Shown here piece by piece: positions 26,716 through 34,468 of a stretch of DNA of 64,000 bases (the first letter of the stretch is position 1; each line of letters opens with the position of its first letter). The stretch comes from an uncultured Clostridia bacterium (GTDB lineage: Bacteria; Bacillota; Clostridia; Christensenellales; Borkfalkiaceae), in NCBI GenBank assembly GCA_947595585.1, contig CANQET010000003.1, positions 78,926-142,925 of the forward strand, written 5' to 3'. Position numbers and translations under genes: made by a program. The notes under the pieces were generated by a model. The model did not search any database, was not told the DNA's origin, and saw only the letters and a program-made list of their open reading frames with translations.

Positions 26716-27894
26716 TTAGCCGAGAATGGTCACGATCGAATCGATCTGGCCCTCCGTAAGGCCGAGCGAGAGCATCGCCTCACGCACCTTCTCGGAAAAC
26801 GTCTCCCCGTGGAAGCCGTTGATCGTATTGATGTACGTATTGCGGATGGTACCGAGGTCGCGTGCGCCCTCAATGTACGCAAAGTTGGAGAAAAGGTAAT
26901 CGCGGCACAGATCTGCCTCCGCGACGCCGAGCAATCCCCCGATCATGTAGGCGATGATGCCCGTACGGTCGGTGCCGATGCTGCAGTGGAAGATGATCGG
27001 GTAGTTGGAGGGATCGGCAAGCAGCGAGAAGACTTCCTTGAGCTGGGGTTTATTGAGCGTGAAGAGGTTGCCGTTCCAATTCATACCGATGTGATGATAG
27101 GCGACGGTCGAACCGAGCATGCTCTCGTTCTTGTTGCCGTATTCGCTCGCATCGTCCGAACCGCCGCGGAGGTCGATCTCCGTCTTGATCTTGAGCGTAT
27201 CCCGCATCATGGCGATCCCCGCCTCGGTGATGGTCTGCTCGCCCGAATAATTCGCGTTGAGCCTGCCGCAGCGGTACAAGAGCCCCTGCCGCACGGGTCC
27301 GTTCGCGCCCTGCCAGCCGCCGAGATCGCGGACGTTCGCGACGCCGTCGACATAGAGATTCCGCGGCCCTCCGCTCTTCGTCGTGAAGACGGCCTTCCCG
27401 CTCTCGACATTTCCCGCGGAGACCGTCCAATAGTAGGTCGTCCCCACCTTTAAGTTATATACGTCCACCGTCATTTCGGCCGTGGAGAACTCCCACGCAT
27501 CGTCCATGCGCTCTGTTTCGCTCACCGAAAGCGTGTACTCCGCGTCCGCCGCGGCGCCCTCCGCCCGCCACGTGAACGTGACGGGAAGGGGATAGCTGAT
27601 CTCCCTGTGATCGTGCGTTTCGTCCTTGTTGACGCCGTTGGCATACTTATTGATCTCGGCATACGCCTTCTGCTTCAGATAGGCCGCCTGCTCGGGGGTG
27701 TGCAGTTCGACGGAGTTTCCGAGGTTGGGAAGGGTAAACTTGATGCCCTCGACGGTGCCCTCGAAGCCCGCACTCGGTGCAGGTTTGGAAGGATCGGTGG
27801 GGGTAGGCGTAGGATTTTCGCCCCCGCAAGCGACGAGCACGAGCCCGAGCGAGAGCGCGATCGCCGTAGCTGCAAGAAAACTGCGTTGTTTCAT
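26716..27894 (-). CDS. Lipid-anchored tyrosine/dual-specificity phosphatase (Y_phosphatase3 type)
   Basis: 392 residues. The signal peptide ends with the lipobox LVAC (Cys23), then a GGENPTPTPTDPSKPAP linker. Residues about 75-170 form a fibronectin-III-like domain (FTWRAEGAAADAEYTLSVS ... VGTTYYWTVSAGN). The catalytic domain starts at NLYVDGVANVRDLGGW and holds the P-loop HCSIGTDRTG with Cys304 and Arg310, the CX5R signature of tyrosine phosphatases. The NVRDLGG start motif is typical of the bacterial Y_phosphatase3 family. An extracellular, membrane-anchored position is predicted; the substrate (phosphoprotein, phosphoinositide or nutrient phosphate ester) is unknown. The start at 27894 follows AAGGAGGAACCTC. 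It is monocistronic. Confidence 0.88.
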   Translation of the reverse strand: MKQRSFLAATAIALSLGLVLVACGGENPTPTPTDPSKPAPSAGFEGTVEGIKFTLPNLGNSVELHTPEQAAYLKQKAYAEINKYANGVNKDETHDHREISYPLPVTFTWRAEGAAADAEYTLSVSETERMDDAWEFSTAEMTVDVYNLKVGTTYYWTVSAGNVESGKAVFTTKSGGPRNLYVDGVANVRDLGGWQGANGPVRQGLLYRCGRLNANYSGEQTITEAGIAMMRDTLKIKTEIDLRGGSDDASEYGNKNESMLGSTVAYHHIGMNWNGNLFTLNKPQLKEVFSLLADPSNYPIIFHCSIGTDRTGIIAYMIGGLLGVAEADLCRDYLFSNFAYIEGARDLGTIRNTYINTINGFHGETFSEKVREAMLSLGLTEGQIDSIVTILG

Positions 27895-27924
27895 GAGGTT
27901 CCTCCTTGGGGTTGGGTCGGTTTT

Positions 27925-27954
27925 ATTGTATCCTATCCCGCACCGCCCTGTCAA
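27925..27954 (-). promoter_or_regulatory. SigA promoter of the phosphatase lipoprotein gene
   Basis: TTGACA (27954-27949), an 18-bp spacer and TACAAT (27930-27925) on the minus strand, about 30 bp upstream of the start codon. Confidence 0.75.
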
Positions 27955-28057
27955 GTACTTTGAAAATAATTTTGATTTTCTCATGAAAGACTCTTGTATT
28001 TTGCGAAGAGATCGGGGCGTTTGTGCCCCTTCTATGCAAATAATTTTCGCATCCCCG

Positions 28058-28079
28058 TCCCAAAAATATTTTTTGGGGA
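28058..28079. promoter_or_regulatory. AT-rich palindrome just upstream of the pgi promoter
   Basis: TCCCAAAAA and TTTTTTGGGGA arms around TA, ending 17 bp before the pgi -35 box. It could be an operator; no regulator is identified. Confidence 0.4.
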
Positions 28080-28095
28080 AATTCACGCGGCCGGC

Positions 28096-28124
28096 TTGCC
28101 AAGCTCGTGCGGGCGTGGTATAAT
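28096..28124 (+). promoter_or_regulatory. SigA promoter of pgi
   Basis: TTGCCA (28096-28101), a 17-bp spacer and TATAAT (28119-28124), about 30 bp before the start codon at 28153. Confidence 0.8.
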
Positions 28125-28152
28125 AGGATGAACTATTTTGGGAGGACACACT

Positions 28153-29580
28153 ATGAAACTGACCGAAGAGCTGCGCAAAGCCATGCGCATCACGGTAGAT
28201 TACACCAACATGACCGAAAAATATCTCGGCGACAAGGGCATTTCGCAGAAGACGCTCGATGCACAGCGCAGGTTGGCCAAGGCGGCCCATACCTATGTGA
28301 GCCGCAACCGCGGCAAGGATGAGCTCTTCATGGGCTGGACGGAGCTTCCCTACAACCAAGCCGAGGTCGTCGCGGATATCCTCACGACGGCAAAGCACAT
28401 CCGCAGAAACTTCGATACCTTCGTCGTGCTCGGCATCGGCGGCTCCGCGCTCGGCCCCACGATGGCGTTCAACGCCCTCTGCCACCTGCATTACAACGAC
28501 CTGCCCAAGTCCAAGCGCAAGGGGCCCAAGTTCTATGTGGAAGACAACGTCGACCCCGTCCGCATGAAGGAACTTCTCGACGTCATCGACGTCACGCGGA
28601 CCTGCTTCAACGTCATCTCCAAATCGGGCGCCACGAGCGAGACCATGGCGCAGTACCTCATCATCTCCGATCTTCTCAAGAAGGCGGGCGTCAACATCCG
28701 CGACAACGTCATCTTCACGACGGACGCCTCCCGCGGCAATCTCGTGAAGATCTCCAAGGAGCTCGGCGGCGTGAAGAGCTACGTGCTCGGCGACGGCGTC
28801 GGCGGAAGATTTTCCGAGCTCTCCCCCGTAGGCTTGCTGCCCGCGGCCGTGCTCGGCATCGATATCAAGGCCCTCCTCAAGGGCGCTGCCTACATGGATA
28901 AGCTCTGCAAGCCTTCGGATATGTACCGCAATCCCGCACTCATGTGTGCGACCCTGCAGTATATCGCGATGCAGAGCGGCAAGAATATCGGCGTCCTCAT
29001 GCCCTATTCGGATAATCTTCGCTACGTCTCGGATTGGTACGCCCAGCTCTGGGCGGAGTCCCTCGGCAAGAACGTCCACCTCGACGGCAGGCCCTGCAAC
29101 ATCGGCCAGACGCCCGTGAAGGCGCTCGGCGTGACCGACCAGCACTCGCAGGTCCAGCTCTACACCGAAGGGCCGTATGATAAGGTCGTCACCTTCCTCT
29201 CGATCGAAAACTACAAGGAGAAGACGCCCATTCCGCACGGCTGTGAGAATATTCCCGACGTCGCCTTCCTCGGCGGCCACACGATGGAGGAGCTCATCCA
29301 AGCCGAAAATAAGGCGACGGCCTATGCCCTCACCAAGGCGGGGCGGCTCAACTACACCATCCGCCTGCCCGAGCTCAACGCCTTCACCTTGGGCGAACTT
29401 CTGTTCCTCTTCGAACTGCAGACGGCCTACGCGGGGGCGATGTTCGATATCGATACCTTCAACCAGCCCGGCGTGGAAGCGGGCAAGAAGGCGACCTTCG
29501 CCCTGCTCGGGAAGCCCGGCTACGAGCTCCAGCGCAGCGATCTCGACAACGCCGCACCCGACGAAAAATATATCATCTGA
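28153..29580 (+). CDS. pgi: Glucose-6-phosphate isomerase
   Basis: 475 residues, close to the family's usual 450 in Firmicutes. It interconverts glucose 6-phosphate and fructose 6-phosphate in glycolysis. Visible motifs are VLGIGGSALGP, the phosphate-binding SKSGATSETMAQ, and GDGVGGRFSELSPVGLLP. The catalytic Glu and His lie in the region QHSQVQLYTEGP and beyond. I chose ATG 28153 after GGGAGGACACACT; an in-frame TTG at 28138 overlaps the ribosome-binding site. A single gene between its promoter and a strong terminator. Confidence 0.96.
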   Translation: MKLTEELRKAMRITVDYTNMTEKYLGDKGISQKTLDAQRRLAKAAHTYVSRNRGKDELFMGWTELPYNQAEVVADILTTAKHIRRNFDTFVVLGIGGSALGPTMAFNALCHLHYNDLPKSKRKGPKFYVEDNVDPVRMKELLDVIDVTRTCFNVISKSGATSETMAQYLIISDLLKKAGVNIRDNVIFTTDASRGNLVKISKELGGVKSYVLGDGVGGRFSELSPVGLLPAAVLGIDIKALLKGAAYMDKLCKPSDMYRNPALMCATLQYIAMQSGKNIGVLMPYSDNLRYVSDWYAQLWAESLGKNVHLDGRPCNIGQTPVKALGVTDQHSQVQLYTEGPYDKVVTFLSIENYKEKTPIPHGCENIPDVAFLGGHTMEELIQAENKATAYALTKAGRLNYTIRLPELNAFTLGELLFLFELQTAYAGAMFDIDTFNQPGVEAGKKATFALLGKPGYELQRSDLDNAAPDEKYII

Positions 29581-29604
29581 AAAAGCGGCTACGGCTTCCA
29601 ACGG

Positions 29605-29632
29605 AAAAACGGGGTTTTCGCCCCGTTTTTTT
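29605..29632 (+). terminator. Intrinsic terminator of pgi
   Basis: Stem AAAAACGGGG/CCCCGTTTTTTT with a TTTTCG loop, 24 bp past the stop codon. Confidence 0.9.
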
Positions 29633-29665
29633 ATAGCATCCCCCCGCGTTTTATGGGCGCGGGGG

Positions 29666-29782
29666 CATATGTAACACAAAACACATGCAACATATGCGGC
29701 ATGGGAATTTTCGTGCATATGTGCGAAAATCCGCCCCCATGTATCAATTTGCATATGTCGCATATGAAAAGCGGGGCATATG
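29666..29782. repeat. Cluster of six CATATG palindromes
   Basis: CATATG occurs at 29666, 29691, 29716, 29752, 29761 and 29777, the first three at exactly 25-bp steps and most preceded by G. A separate inverted repeat, ATTTTCG/CGAAAAT, frames the third one. No gene is seen in this gap between pgi and khpA. Confidence 0.6.
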
Positions 29783-29796
29783 CTGCCCCGCTTATT
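29768..29796 (-). terminator. Terminator of rpsP-khpA
   Basis: On the minus strand AAGCGGGGCA/TGCCCCGCTT closes a short GCATA loop and is followed by TT. It lies just past the khpA stop codon. Confidence 0.75.
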
Positions 29797-29804
29797 TCAA
29801 AATT

Positions 29805-30044
29805 TTATTCTTCGCGTTCCTTGATCTCGACGACGTACTTCTTCGAATCCTTCGGCGTCGCGTCGCGCACGATCGTGCGGAGCGCCTTGGCGATCTTGCC
29901 TTGCTTTCCGATCACCTTGCCCATATCCGAATCCGCGAGCAGCACGGTGACGTTGATCGCGTCGTCCGTCTCTTCGACTTTATACTCGATTTTATCCTTC
30001 TGCTCGGCGAATTGCTCGACGATATACTTGATCAAATCCAACAT
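29805..30044 (-). CDS. khpA: KH-domain RNA-binding protein KhpA (YlqC)
   Basis: 79 residues, one type II KH domain. The nucleic-acid loop GKVIGKQGKIAKALR holds the GxxG motif (GKQG). In other Firmicutes KhpA pairs with KhpB and binds many RNAs. The position directly downstream of rpsP is conserved in that phylum. I start at ATG 30044 (MLDLIKYIVEQ), with GGAGGAG 6 nt upstream, not at the in-frame start six codons earlier, which would include that site. Confidence 0.93.
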   Translation of the reverse strand: MLDLIKYIVEQFAEQKDKIEYKVEETDDAINVTVLLADSDMGKVIGKQGKIAKALRTIVRDATPKDSKKYVVEIKEREE

Positions 30045-30092
30045 ATGAGACTCCTCCCGCATTCGGCGCCGTGCGCCGCATACGGCCTATGA

Positions 30093-30386
30093 TTACTTCT
30101 TCGCCTTCTTGCCCTTGGTCTTGGCGGGGGAAAGCTTCTCGCTCTTCTCGAGGGCGCCTGCCTTCACGAGCAAGTTCTTCACGGTCTCGGTGGGCTGTAC
30201 GCCCTTCGAAAGCCATGCCTTCGCCTTCTCCACGTCGATCTCGAGCTTCACGGGCTCTGCCTTGGGGTCGTAGAAACCGATCTTCTCGATATACTCCCCT
30301 GTCGCGGCCTTGCGCGCATCGACGACGACGATCCTGTAGACGGGAGACTTCTTATCGCCCATCCGCACCAATCTCATTTTGACCAT
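30093..30386 (-). CDS. rpsP: 30S ribosomal protein bS16
   Basis: 97 residues. The N-terminus VKMRLVRMGDKKSPVYRIVV is diagnostic for bS16, as is IGFYDPKAEP. A Lys-rich tail (EKLSPAKTKGKKAKK) extends past the usual ~80-residue core. The start at 30386 follows GGAGGTAACAAAA. It forms a two-gene unit with khpA. In most Firmicutes ffh lies directly upstream in the same operon; here a repeat mosaic separates them. The usual rimM-trmD-rplS genes are not downstream. Confidence 0.97.
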   Translation of the reverse strand: MVKMRLVRMGDKKSPVYRIVVVDARKAATGEYIEKIGFYDPKAEPVKLEIDVEKAKAWLSKGVQPTETVKNLLVKAGALEKSEKLSPAKTKGKKAKK

Positions 30387-30514
30387 TTTTGTTACCTCCG
30401 ATTTATGTTACAATATTTTTTGTTTTTGCATTTGCCCCGCTCCTTATACGAAAAACGGCGGGGGATGTAGTCGATCTTTTGCCCTATCGGGCTTTCTCCC
30501 ATGTATGCCCCATT

Positions 30515-30617
30515 GAAGTTATCCCCTCCATTGGGGGGGTTATCGCATACATACCCCCATTGGGGGTTTATTCCATACATACCCCCTCCGTCGGAGGGGG
30601 GTAGGGGGGTGGGAAAG
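30515..30617. repeat. Repeat mosaic 6, between ffh and rpsP
   Basis: Three degenerate units around CCCCTCCATTGGGGGG, ACCCCCATTGGGGGT and CCCCCTCCGTCGGAGGGGGG, separated by ATACATACC-like linkers. The last is an inverted module A and ends 12 bp before the ffh stop codon. Confidence 0.8.
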
Positions 30618-30628
30618 CGTTCCGAAAT

Positions 30629-31942
30629 TCAGAACGGCATTCTCCGCTTCCCGCCCTTCATCTGCTTCATGAGGAGCTTGGTCTGCTCGAACTGCTTGAG
30701 GAGCTGATTGACTTCCTGCACGCTCGTCCCCGAACCCAAGGCGATCCTGCGCTTGCGGGAAGAGCCGATGATCTGCGGGTTCTCCCGCTCTTTGGGCGTC
30801 ATCGAGAGGATGATCGCACGGGTCCGCTCCATCTTCTTTTCGTCGAGGTCGCTCTCGCGGATCTTGAGCTTGCCCGCCCCCGGGAGCATGCTCATGAGCG
30901 CTCCCGCACCCCCCATCTTCTTGAGCGTCTCGAACTGCGTAAGATAATCGGTGAGGGTGAAGGCGTTTTCGCGCATCTTGCGCTCCATCTCCTTGGCCTG
31001 CTGTTCGGTGACCGCCTCCTGTGCCTTTTCGATGAGGGAAAGCACGTCGCCCATGCCGAGGATGCGGCTCGCCATGCGGTCGGGATAGAAGGGCTCGAGG
31101 TCGCCGAGCTTTTCGCCCACGCCCACGAACTTGATGGGCTTGCCCGTGACCGCCTTGATGGAGAGGCAGGCGCCGCCGCGGGTATCGCCGTCGAGCTTGG
31201 TGAGGATGACGCCCGTCACATTCAGCCTTGCGTTGAAGGTCTCTGCGACGTTGACGGCGTCTTGCCCCGTCATGGCGTCGACGGTGAGAAGGATCTCGGT
31301 GACGCTGACCGCCTTCGTGATATTCTCGAGCTCGAGCATGAGCTTTTCGTCGATGTGGAGCCGCCCCGCCGTATCGATGACGACGGTATCATACCCCATC
31401 TTCTTCGCATATTCCACGGCCTCTTTTGCCGTTTTGACGGGGTCCTGTGTGCCTTTTTCGAAGACTTCGGCGCCCGCCTTCCCCCCTACGACCTTGAGCT
31501 GATCGATCGCCGCGGGGCGGTAGATATCGCACGCGACGAGCAAGGGGTGCTTGCCCTGCTTCTTGAGCTGCACGGCGAGCTTGGCGCACATCGTCGTCTT
31601 CCCTGCGCCCTGAAGGCCGCACATCATGATGACGGTCGGAGGCTTGGGAGAGACCTCGAGCTTGGCATTTCCCGACCCCATCAGCGCGATCAGCTCGTCG
31701 TTGACGATCTTGATGACCTGCTGGGCGGGGTTGAGGCTCTCGAGGACTTTCTGTCCCACCGCCTTTTCGGAGACTTCGGCGATGAAGGACTTCACGACTT
31801 TGAGGTTGACGTCGGCCTCGAGGAGGGCGACGCGCACTTCCCGCATGGCCGTCTTGATCTCGAGCTCGGTGAGCTTGCCCCGCTTCGTCAGCTTGGAAAA
31901 GATATGATTGAGCCGCTCGGAGAGCGATGCAAAGAGCGCCAT
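30629..31942 (-). CDS. ffh: Signal recognition particle protein Ffh (SRP54)
   Basis: 437 residues. The N domain (1-90) is followed by the G domain with Walker A GLQGAGKTT (109-117), DIYRPAAIDQL, DTAGRLH and TKLDGDTRGG. The C-terminal M domain is Met-rich and binds SRP RNA through the SRKRRIALGSG segment. It delivers membrane and secreted proteins to FtsY and SecYEG. The ATG immediately follows the stop codon of ylxM, with the ribosome-binding site inside ylxM, so they are co-translated. The 4.5S/6S SRP RNA gene is not seen in this window. Confidence 0.97.
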   Translation of the reverse strand: MALFASLSERLNHIFSKLTKRGKLTELEIKTAMREVRVALLEADVNLKVVKSFIAEVSEKAVGQKVLESLNPAQQVIKIVNDELIALMGSGNAKLEVSPKPPTVIMMCGLQGAGKTTMCAKLAVQLKKQGKHPLLVACDIYRPAAIDQLKVVGGKAGAEVFEKGTQDPVKTAKEAVEYAKKMGYDTVVIDTAGRLHIDEKLMLELENITKAVSVTEILLTVDAMTGQDAVNVAETFNARLNVTGVILTKLDGDTRGGACLSIKAVTGKPIKFVGVGEKLGDLEPFYPDRMASRILGMGDVLSLIEKAQEAVTEQQAKEMERKMRENAFTLTDYLTQFETLKKMGGAGALMSMLPGAGKLKIRESDLDEKKMERTRAIILSMTPKERENPQIIGSSRKRRIALGSGTSVQEVNQLLKQFEQTKLLMKQMKGGKRRMPF

Positions 31943-32359
31943 TTATTCCTCCCGGTCGGGGCCGATCGCCTCGCCGACGCAAACCATTTCCGTAATTTTT
32001 TCGATCTCTTCGGAGAGCTCGGGGTGCTGCGTGCAGAGATCTTTGAGCGCCCGCACGACGTCCGTCATCATGTTGGAGACGGCAAGGGCATAGGCATCGT
32101 TATCCCGCTTCACATGCAGCTTCTCTTCGAAAGAATCGAGGAGCTCCCTGCTCTTTTTGAGGGTATCCGAGACGGCCTGCTTGGAGACGCCCTTCTCCTC
32201 GGCGATCTCCGAAAGGGAGAGGTCGAGCGAGTAATACATCTCGCAGATCTCGCGCTGGAGATCGGTGAGCAGGGGGCCGTAGGCATCCCACAGCCCGAGA
32301 TAATGGAGCCGCGTCCCCTGCACGGAAGGCGCCGCGGAGCCCTTCACCGTCGCGAACAT
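31943..32359 (-). CDS. ylxM: YlxM/UPF0122 helix-turn-helix protein, SRP-associated
   Basis: 138 residues. A sigma-70 region 4-like helix-turn-helix is visible: LLTDLQREICEMYYSLDLS, LSEIAEEKGVSKQAVSDTLK. In Firmicutes ylxM sits before ffh, and its product associates with SRP. The stop codon TAA directly abuts the ffh ATG. I chose ATG 32359 with GGAGG 5 nt upstream; earlier in-frame starts lie over the promoter. The N-terminus (about 30 residues before the HTH) is somewhat longer than usual. Confidence 0.92.
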   Translation of the reverse strand: MFATVKGSAAPSVQGTRLHYLGLWDAYGPLLTDLQREICEMYYSLDLSLSEIAEEKGVSKQAVSDTLKKSRELLDSFEEKLHVKRDNDAYALAVSNMMTDVVRALKDLCTQHPELSEEIEKITEMVCVGEAIGPDREE

Positions 32360-32396
32360 ACCCACCTCCGTCAAGCCTTTCCGCTTAACGCCTTCC

Positions 32397-32425
32397 ATTA
32401 TAACAGAAAGAAAGCCGCCCGTCAA
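32397..32425 (-). promoter_or_regulatory. SigA promoter of ylxM-ffh
   Basis: TTGACG (32425-32420), a 17-bp spacer and TATAAT (32402-32397) on the minus strand, about 40 bp upstream of ylxM. The -35 box is part of the terminator-like hairpin of the upstream gene. Confidence 0.8.
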
Positions 32426-32446
32426 GCATTTTTCCTTGACGGACGG
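32415..32446 (-). terminator. Terminator-like hairpin after the small membrane protein gene
   Basis: Stem CCGNCCGTCAAG/CTTGACGGNCGG with an 8-nt loop. On the minus strand CTTTCTTTCTGTT follows, a moderate U tract. It overlaps the ylxM -35 box. Confidence 0.55.
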
Positions 32447-32461
32447 ATCTTTTTTGAAAAA

Positions 32462-32959
32462 TCAAAGGTAGCCGATGGCGCCGACCGCCATCGCGATGCC
32501 GAGGGCGAGGGAGACGGCGACGAGCGGGAGCGCGAAGTAGTTTTTGCGCAGGGCGGCGTAGGCGGCCATGGCGGCATTGGGGAAGACGGCGAGGAAGACG
32601 ACGACCGCCCAGTTGATGTAGTTCGCAAGGTAGAAGCCCCAGCCCGCAACGGTGAGCGCCAAAAACAGGCAGCAGAAGAGGAACCAAGCGCTCTCAAACC
32701 GCGGTTTTTGCACCTCATCTTCATGTTTCAGGCAAAAGAGAAGGATGCAGGCGAGCGCCGTAAACACGAACGAAGCGATATAGAGGCCCTTCGTCTCGAG
32801 GCGTAGGAAGAGGTCGACGGGCTGCCACACCCAAAAGATAAAGTTGGGCAAAAGAAGGATGCCGAAGAGCCCGAGGGCCCAGAAATCTGCTCCGAAGCCG
32901 TATTGCCCGAAGAACATCTTGCATCGCCCGGCGAATGTGATCTTTTTGCTCTGTTTCAT
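32462..32959 (-). CDS. Small integral membrane protein of unknown function
   Basis: 165 residues with about five hydrophobic helices: GLFGILLLPNFIFWVW, ASFVFTALACILLFCL, WFLFCCLFLALTVAGWGFYL, WAVVVFLAVFPNAAMAAYAA and PLVAVSLALGIAMAVGAIGY. A basic N-terminus (MKQSKKITFAGRCK) suggests a cytoplasmic start. I recognise no family. It lies between ftsY (48-bp gap) and ylxM in the conserved SRP block, where other Firmicutes usually have no such gene. The ribosome-binding site is poor, so translation may depend on ftsY. Confidence 0.7.
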   Translation of the reverse strand: MKQSKKITFAGRCKMFFGQYGFGADFWALGLFGILLLPNFIFWVWQPVDLFLRLETKGLYIASFVFTALACILLFCLKHEDEVQKPRFESAWFLFCCLFLALTVAGWGFYLANYINWAVVVFLAVFPNAAMAAYAALRKNYFALPLVAVSLALGIAMAVGAIGYL

Positions 32960-33007
32960 ACCGTGTCACCAAAAATACCGTTTTATCGATATAGGTCCCC
33001 CGTCTTT

Positions 33008-33904
33008 TTAGAAGAAACCCTCGACGAACTGCTCCGCATCGAAGAGCTCGAGATCGTCGATCTTCTCCCCCACGCCCGCGAAGACGACGGGCACCTTGAG
33101 CTCGCCGCAGAGCGAGAAGACGAAACCGCCCTTGGCCGTGCCGTCGAGCTTGGTGAGCACGATGCCGTCGAGCGAGACCGCCTCTTTGAAGACCCGTGCC
33201 TGCGAATAGGCGTTTTGGCCCGTCGTCGCATCGAGCACGAGGAACTTATAGAAGCGTGCCTCGGGGAACTCACGGGCGACGACGCGGTCCATCTTCTTGA
33301 GCTCGTTCATGAGGTTGTCTTTTACGTGCAGGCGCCCCGCCGTATCGATGAGCAGCACGTCCGTCTTCTTGGCTTTGGCCGAGGTGACGGCGTCGAAGAC
33401 GACGGCGGAGGGATCGCTCCCCTCTTCGTGCTTTACGATGCGCACCTTGGCCCGATCCGCCCAGATGCCGAGCTGATCGATGGCCGCCGCGCGGAAAGTG
33501 TCCGCCGCCGCGACGGTGACGGTCTTCCTCTGCCGCACGAAGTAATTCGCGACTTTGCCGATCGTCGTCGTCTTGCCGACGCCGTTGACGCCGACGAACA
33601 TCATCACACAGGGATATTCGATCGTGGGGACGGGGGCCTCGTTGAGCGTATCCTCGAGGATATCTTTGAGGAGATCGGTGACGAACGCCTCGTCCTTGAT
33701 CTTGGCGCCGATCGCCTCCTCTTTGACCTGCTCCACGACGTCTTCGGCCGTGCGGACGGAGACATCCGAAGAGATGAGGATCTCCTCGAGTTCCTCATAG
33801 AAGGCATCGCCGATCTTGTTTTTGAGGAAGAGCTGGCGGAGCTTTTGCGCGACGTTTGCGCGCGTCTTCTTCAGCGCTTCCTTGATCTTTCCGAAAAAGC
33901 CCAT
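33008..33904 (-). CDS. ftsY: Signal recognition particle receptor FtsY
   Basis: 298 residues: only the NG core, without the long acidic A domain of enterobacteria, as usual in Gram-positives. The N domain starts GFFGKIKEALKKTRANVAQK. The GTPase shows Walker A GVNGVGKTT (105-113), DTFRAAAIDQL, DTAGRLHVK and TKLDGTAKGG. It docks Ffh-ribosome complexes at the membrane. The start at 33904 follows AAGGAGAAGCAA. Upstream, where smc normally adjoins, there is a 560-bp repeat mosaic. Confidence 0.96.
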   Translation of the reverse strand: MGFFGKIKEALKKTRANVAQKLRQLFLKNKIGDAFYEELEEILISSDVSVRTAEDVVEQVKEEAIGAKIKDEAFVTDLLKDILEDTLNEAPVPTIEYPCVMMFVGVNGVGKTTTIGKVANYFVRQRKTVTVAAADTFRAAAIDQLGIWADRAKVRIVKHEEGSDPSAVVFDAVTSAKAKKTDVLLIDTAGRLHVKDNLMNELKKMDRVVAREFPEARFYKFLVLDATTGQNAYSQARVFKEAVSLDGIVLTKLDGTAKGGFVFSLCGELKVPVVFAGVGEKIDDLELFDAEQFVEGFF

Positions 33905-33924
33905 TTGCTTCTCCTTATTTTACG

Positions 33925-34455
33925 GTCCCACCCCCCTACCCCCTCCCACGGAGGGGGTGAGTGGCACGTAATGCCGCCCCGCGCGACGCCCCCACGGAAG
34001 GGGTGGGTGGCACGACCCCCTTCGCTTCCCCTCCTGCGGAGGGGGCAGGGGGTGGGCGGAATACGGCGGGGCGTATCCCGAGCGCAAGGCCTACCCCCAT
34101 CGGGGGGAGGCTCCGCGTAGCGGTGGTGGGGGGCGGTGCTTCTAATTACGTCACCCTGAACGTAGTTGAAGGGTCGCCGCAGTCTTAATCTTATATATGA
34201 GCTACGATATAAGGCTAAGGCTAAGGCGATTCTTACTTCGCCTAACGGCTCGTGCCGCGCTTAGAGAATTAGAAGTGCGCGCGGGGCGACACGTGCCCGC
34301 CCGCTTAAGGCGCGTTCGGGCACGGCTCAGAATGACGTATTTGGAATGCCTGTTCGTATACCAAGCCGAGATTTCTCTACTTGGTAACTTCGCCTACGGC
34401 TCGTGCCGACCTTAGTAGAACAAATAGAAGCTGCGGTCGGGGCGAAATGACATAG
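33925..34455. repeat. Repeat mosaic 7, between smc and ftsY
   Basis: Modules A and degenerate relatives (33928-34135), a module C-like piece, the 56-bp core at 34174-34229 with its flank to about 34290, and a long imperfect inverted module C-like stretch (34365-34450). No gene is seen in this 560-bp gap. Confidence 0.85.
34174..34229. repeat. 56-bp core, inverted copy of 8334-8389
   Basis: Starts with TCGC and ends with GCGA. It matches the reverse complement of 8334-8389 at 52 of 56 positions, while the following ~60 bp match 8390-8450 in direct orientation. Confidence 0.8.
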
Positions 34456-34468
34456 AAGAGGGGCGGGA

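Noticed and set aside
29640..30628. SRP RNA or other structural RNA near ffh
   Set aside because: I searched the gaps by eye for the conserved SRP RNA apical loop and for tRNA T-loop sequences and found neither.
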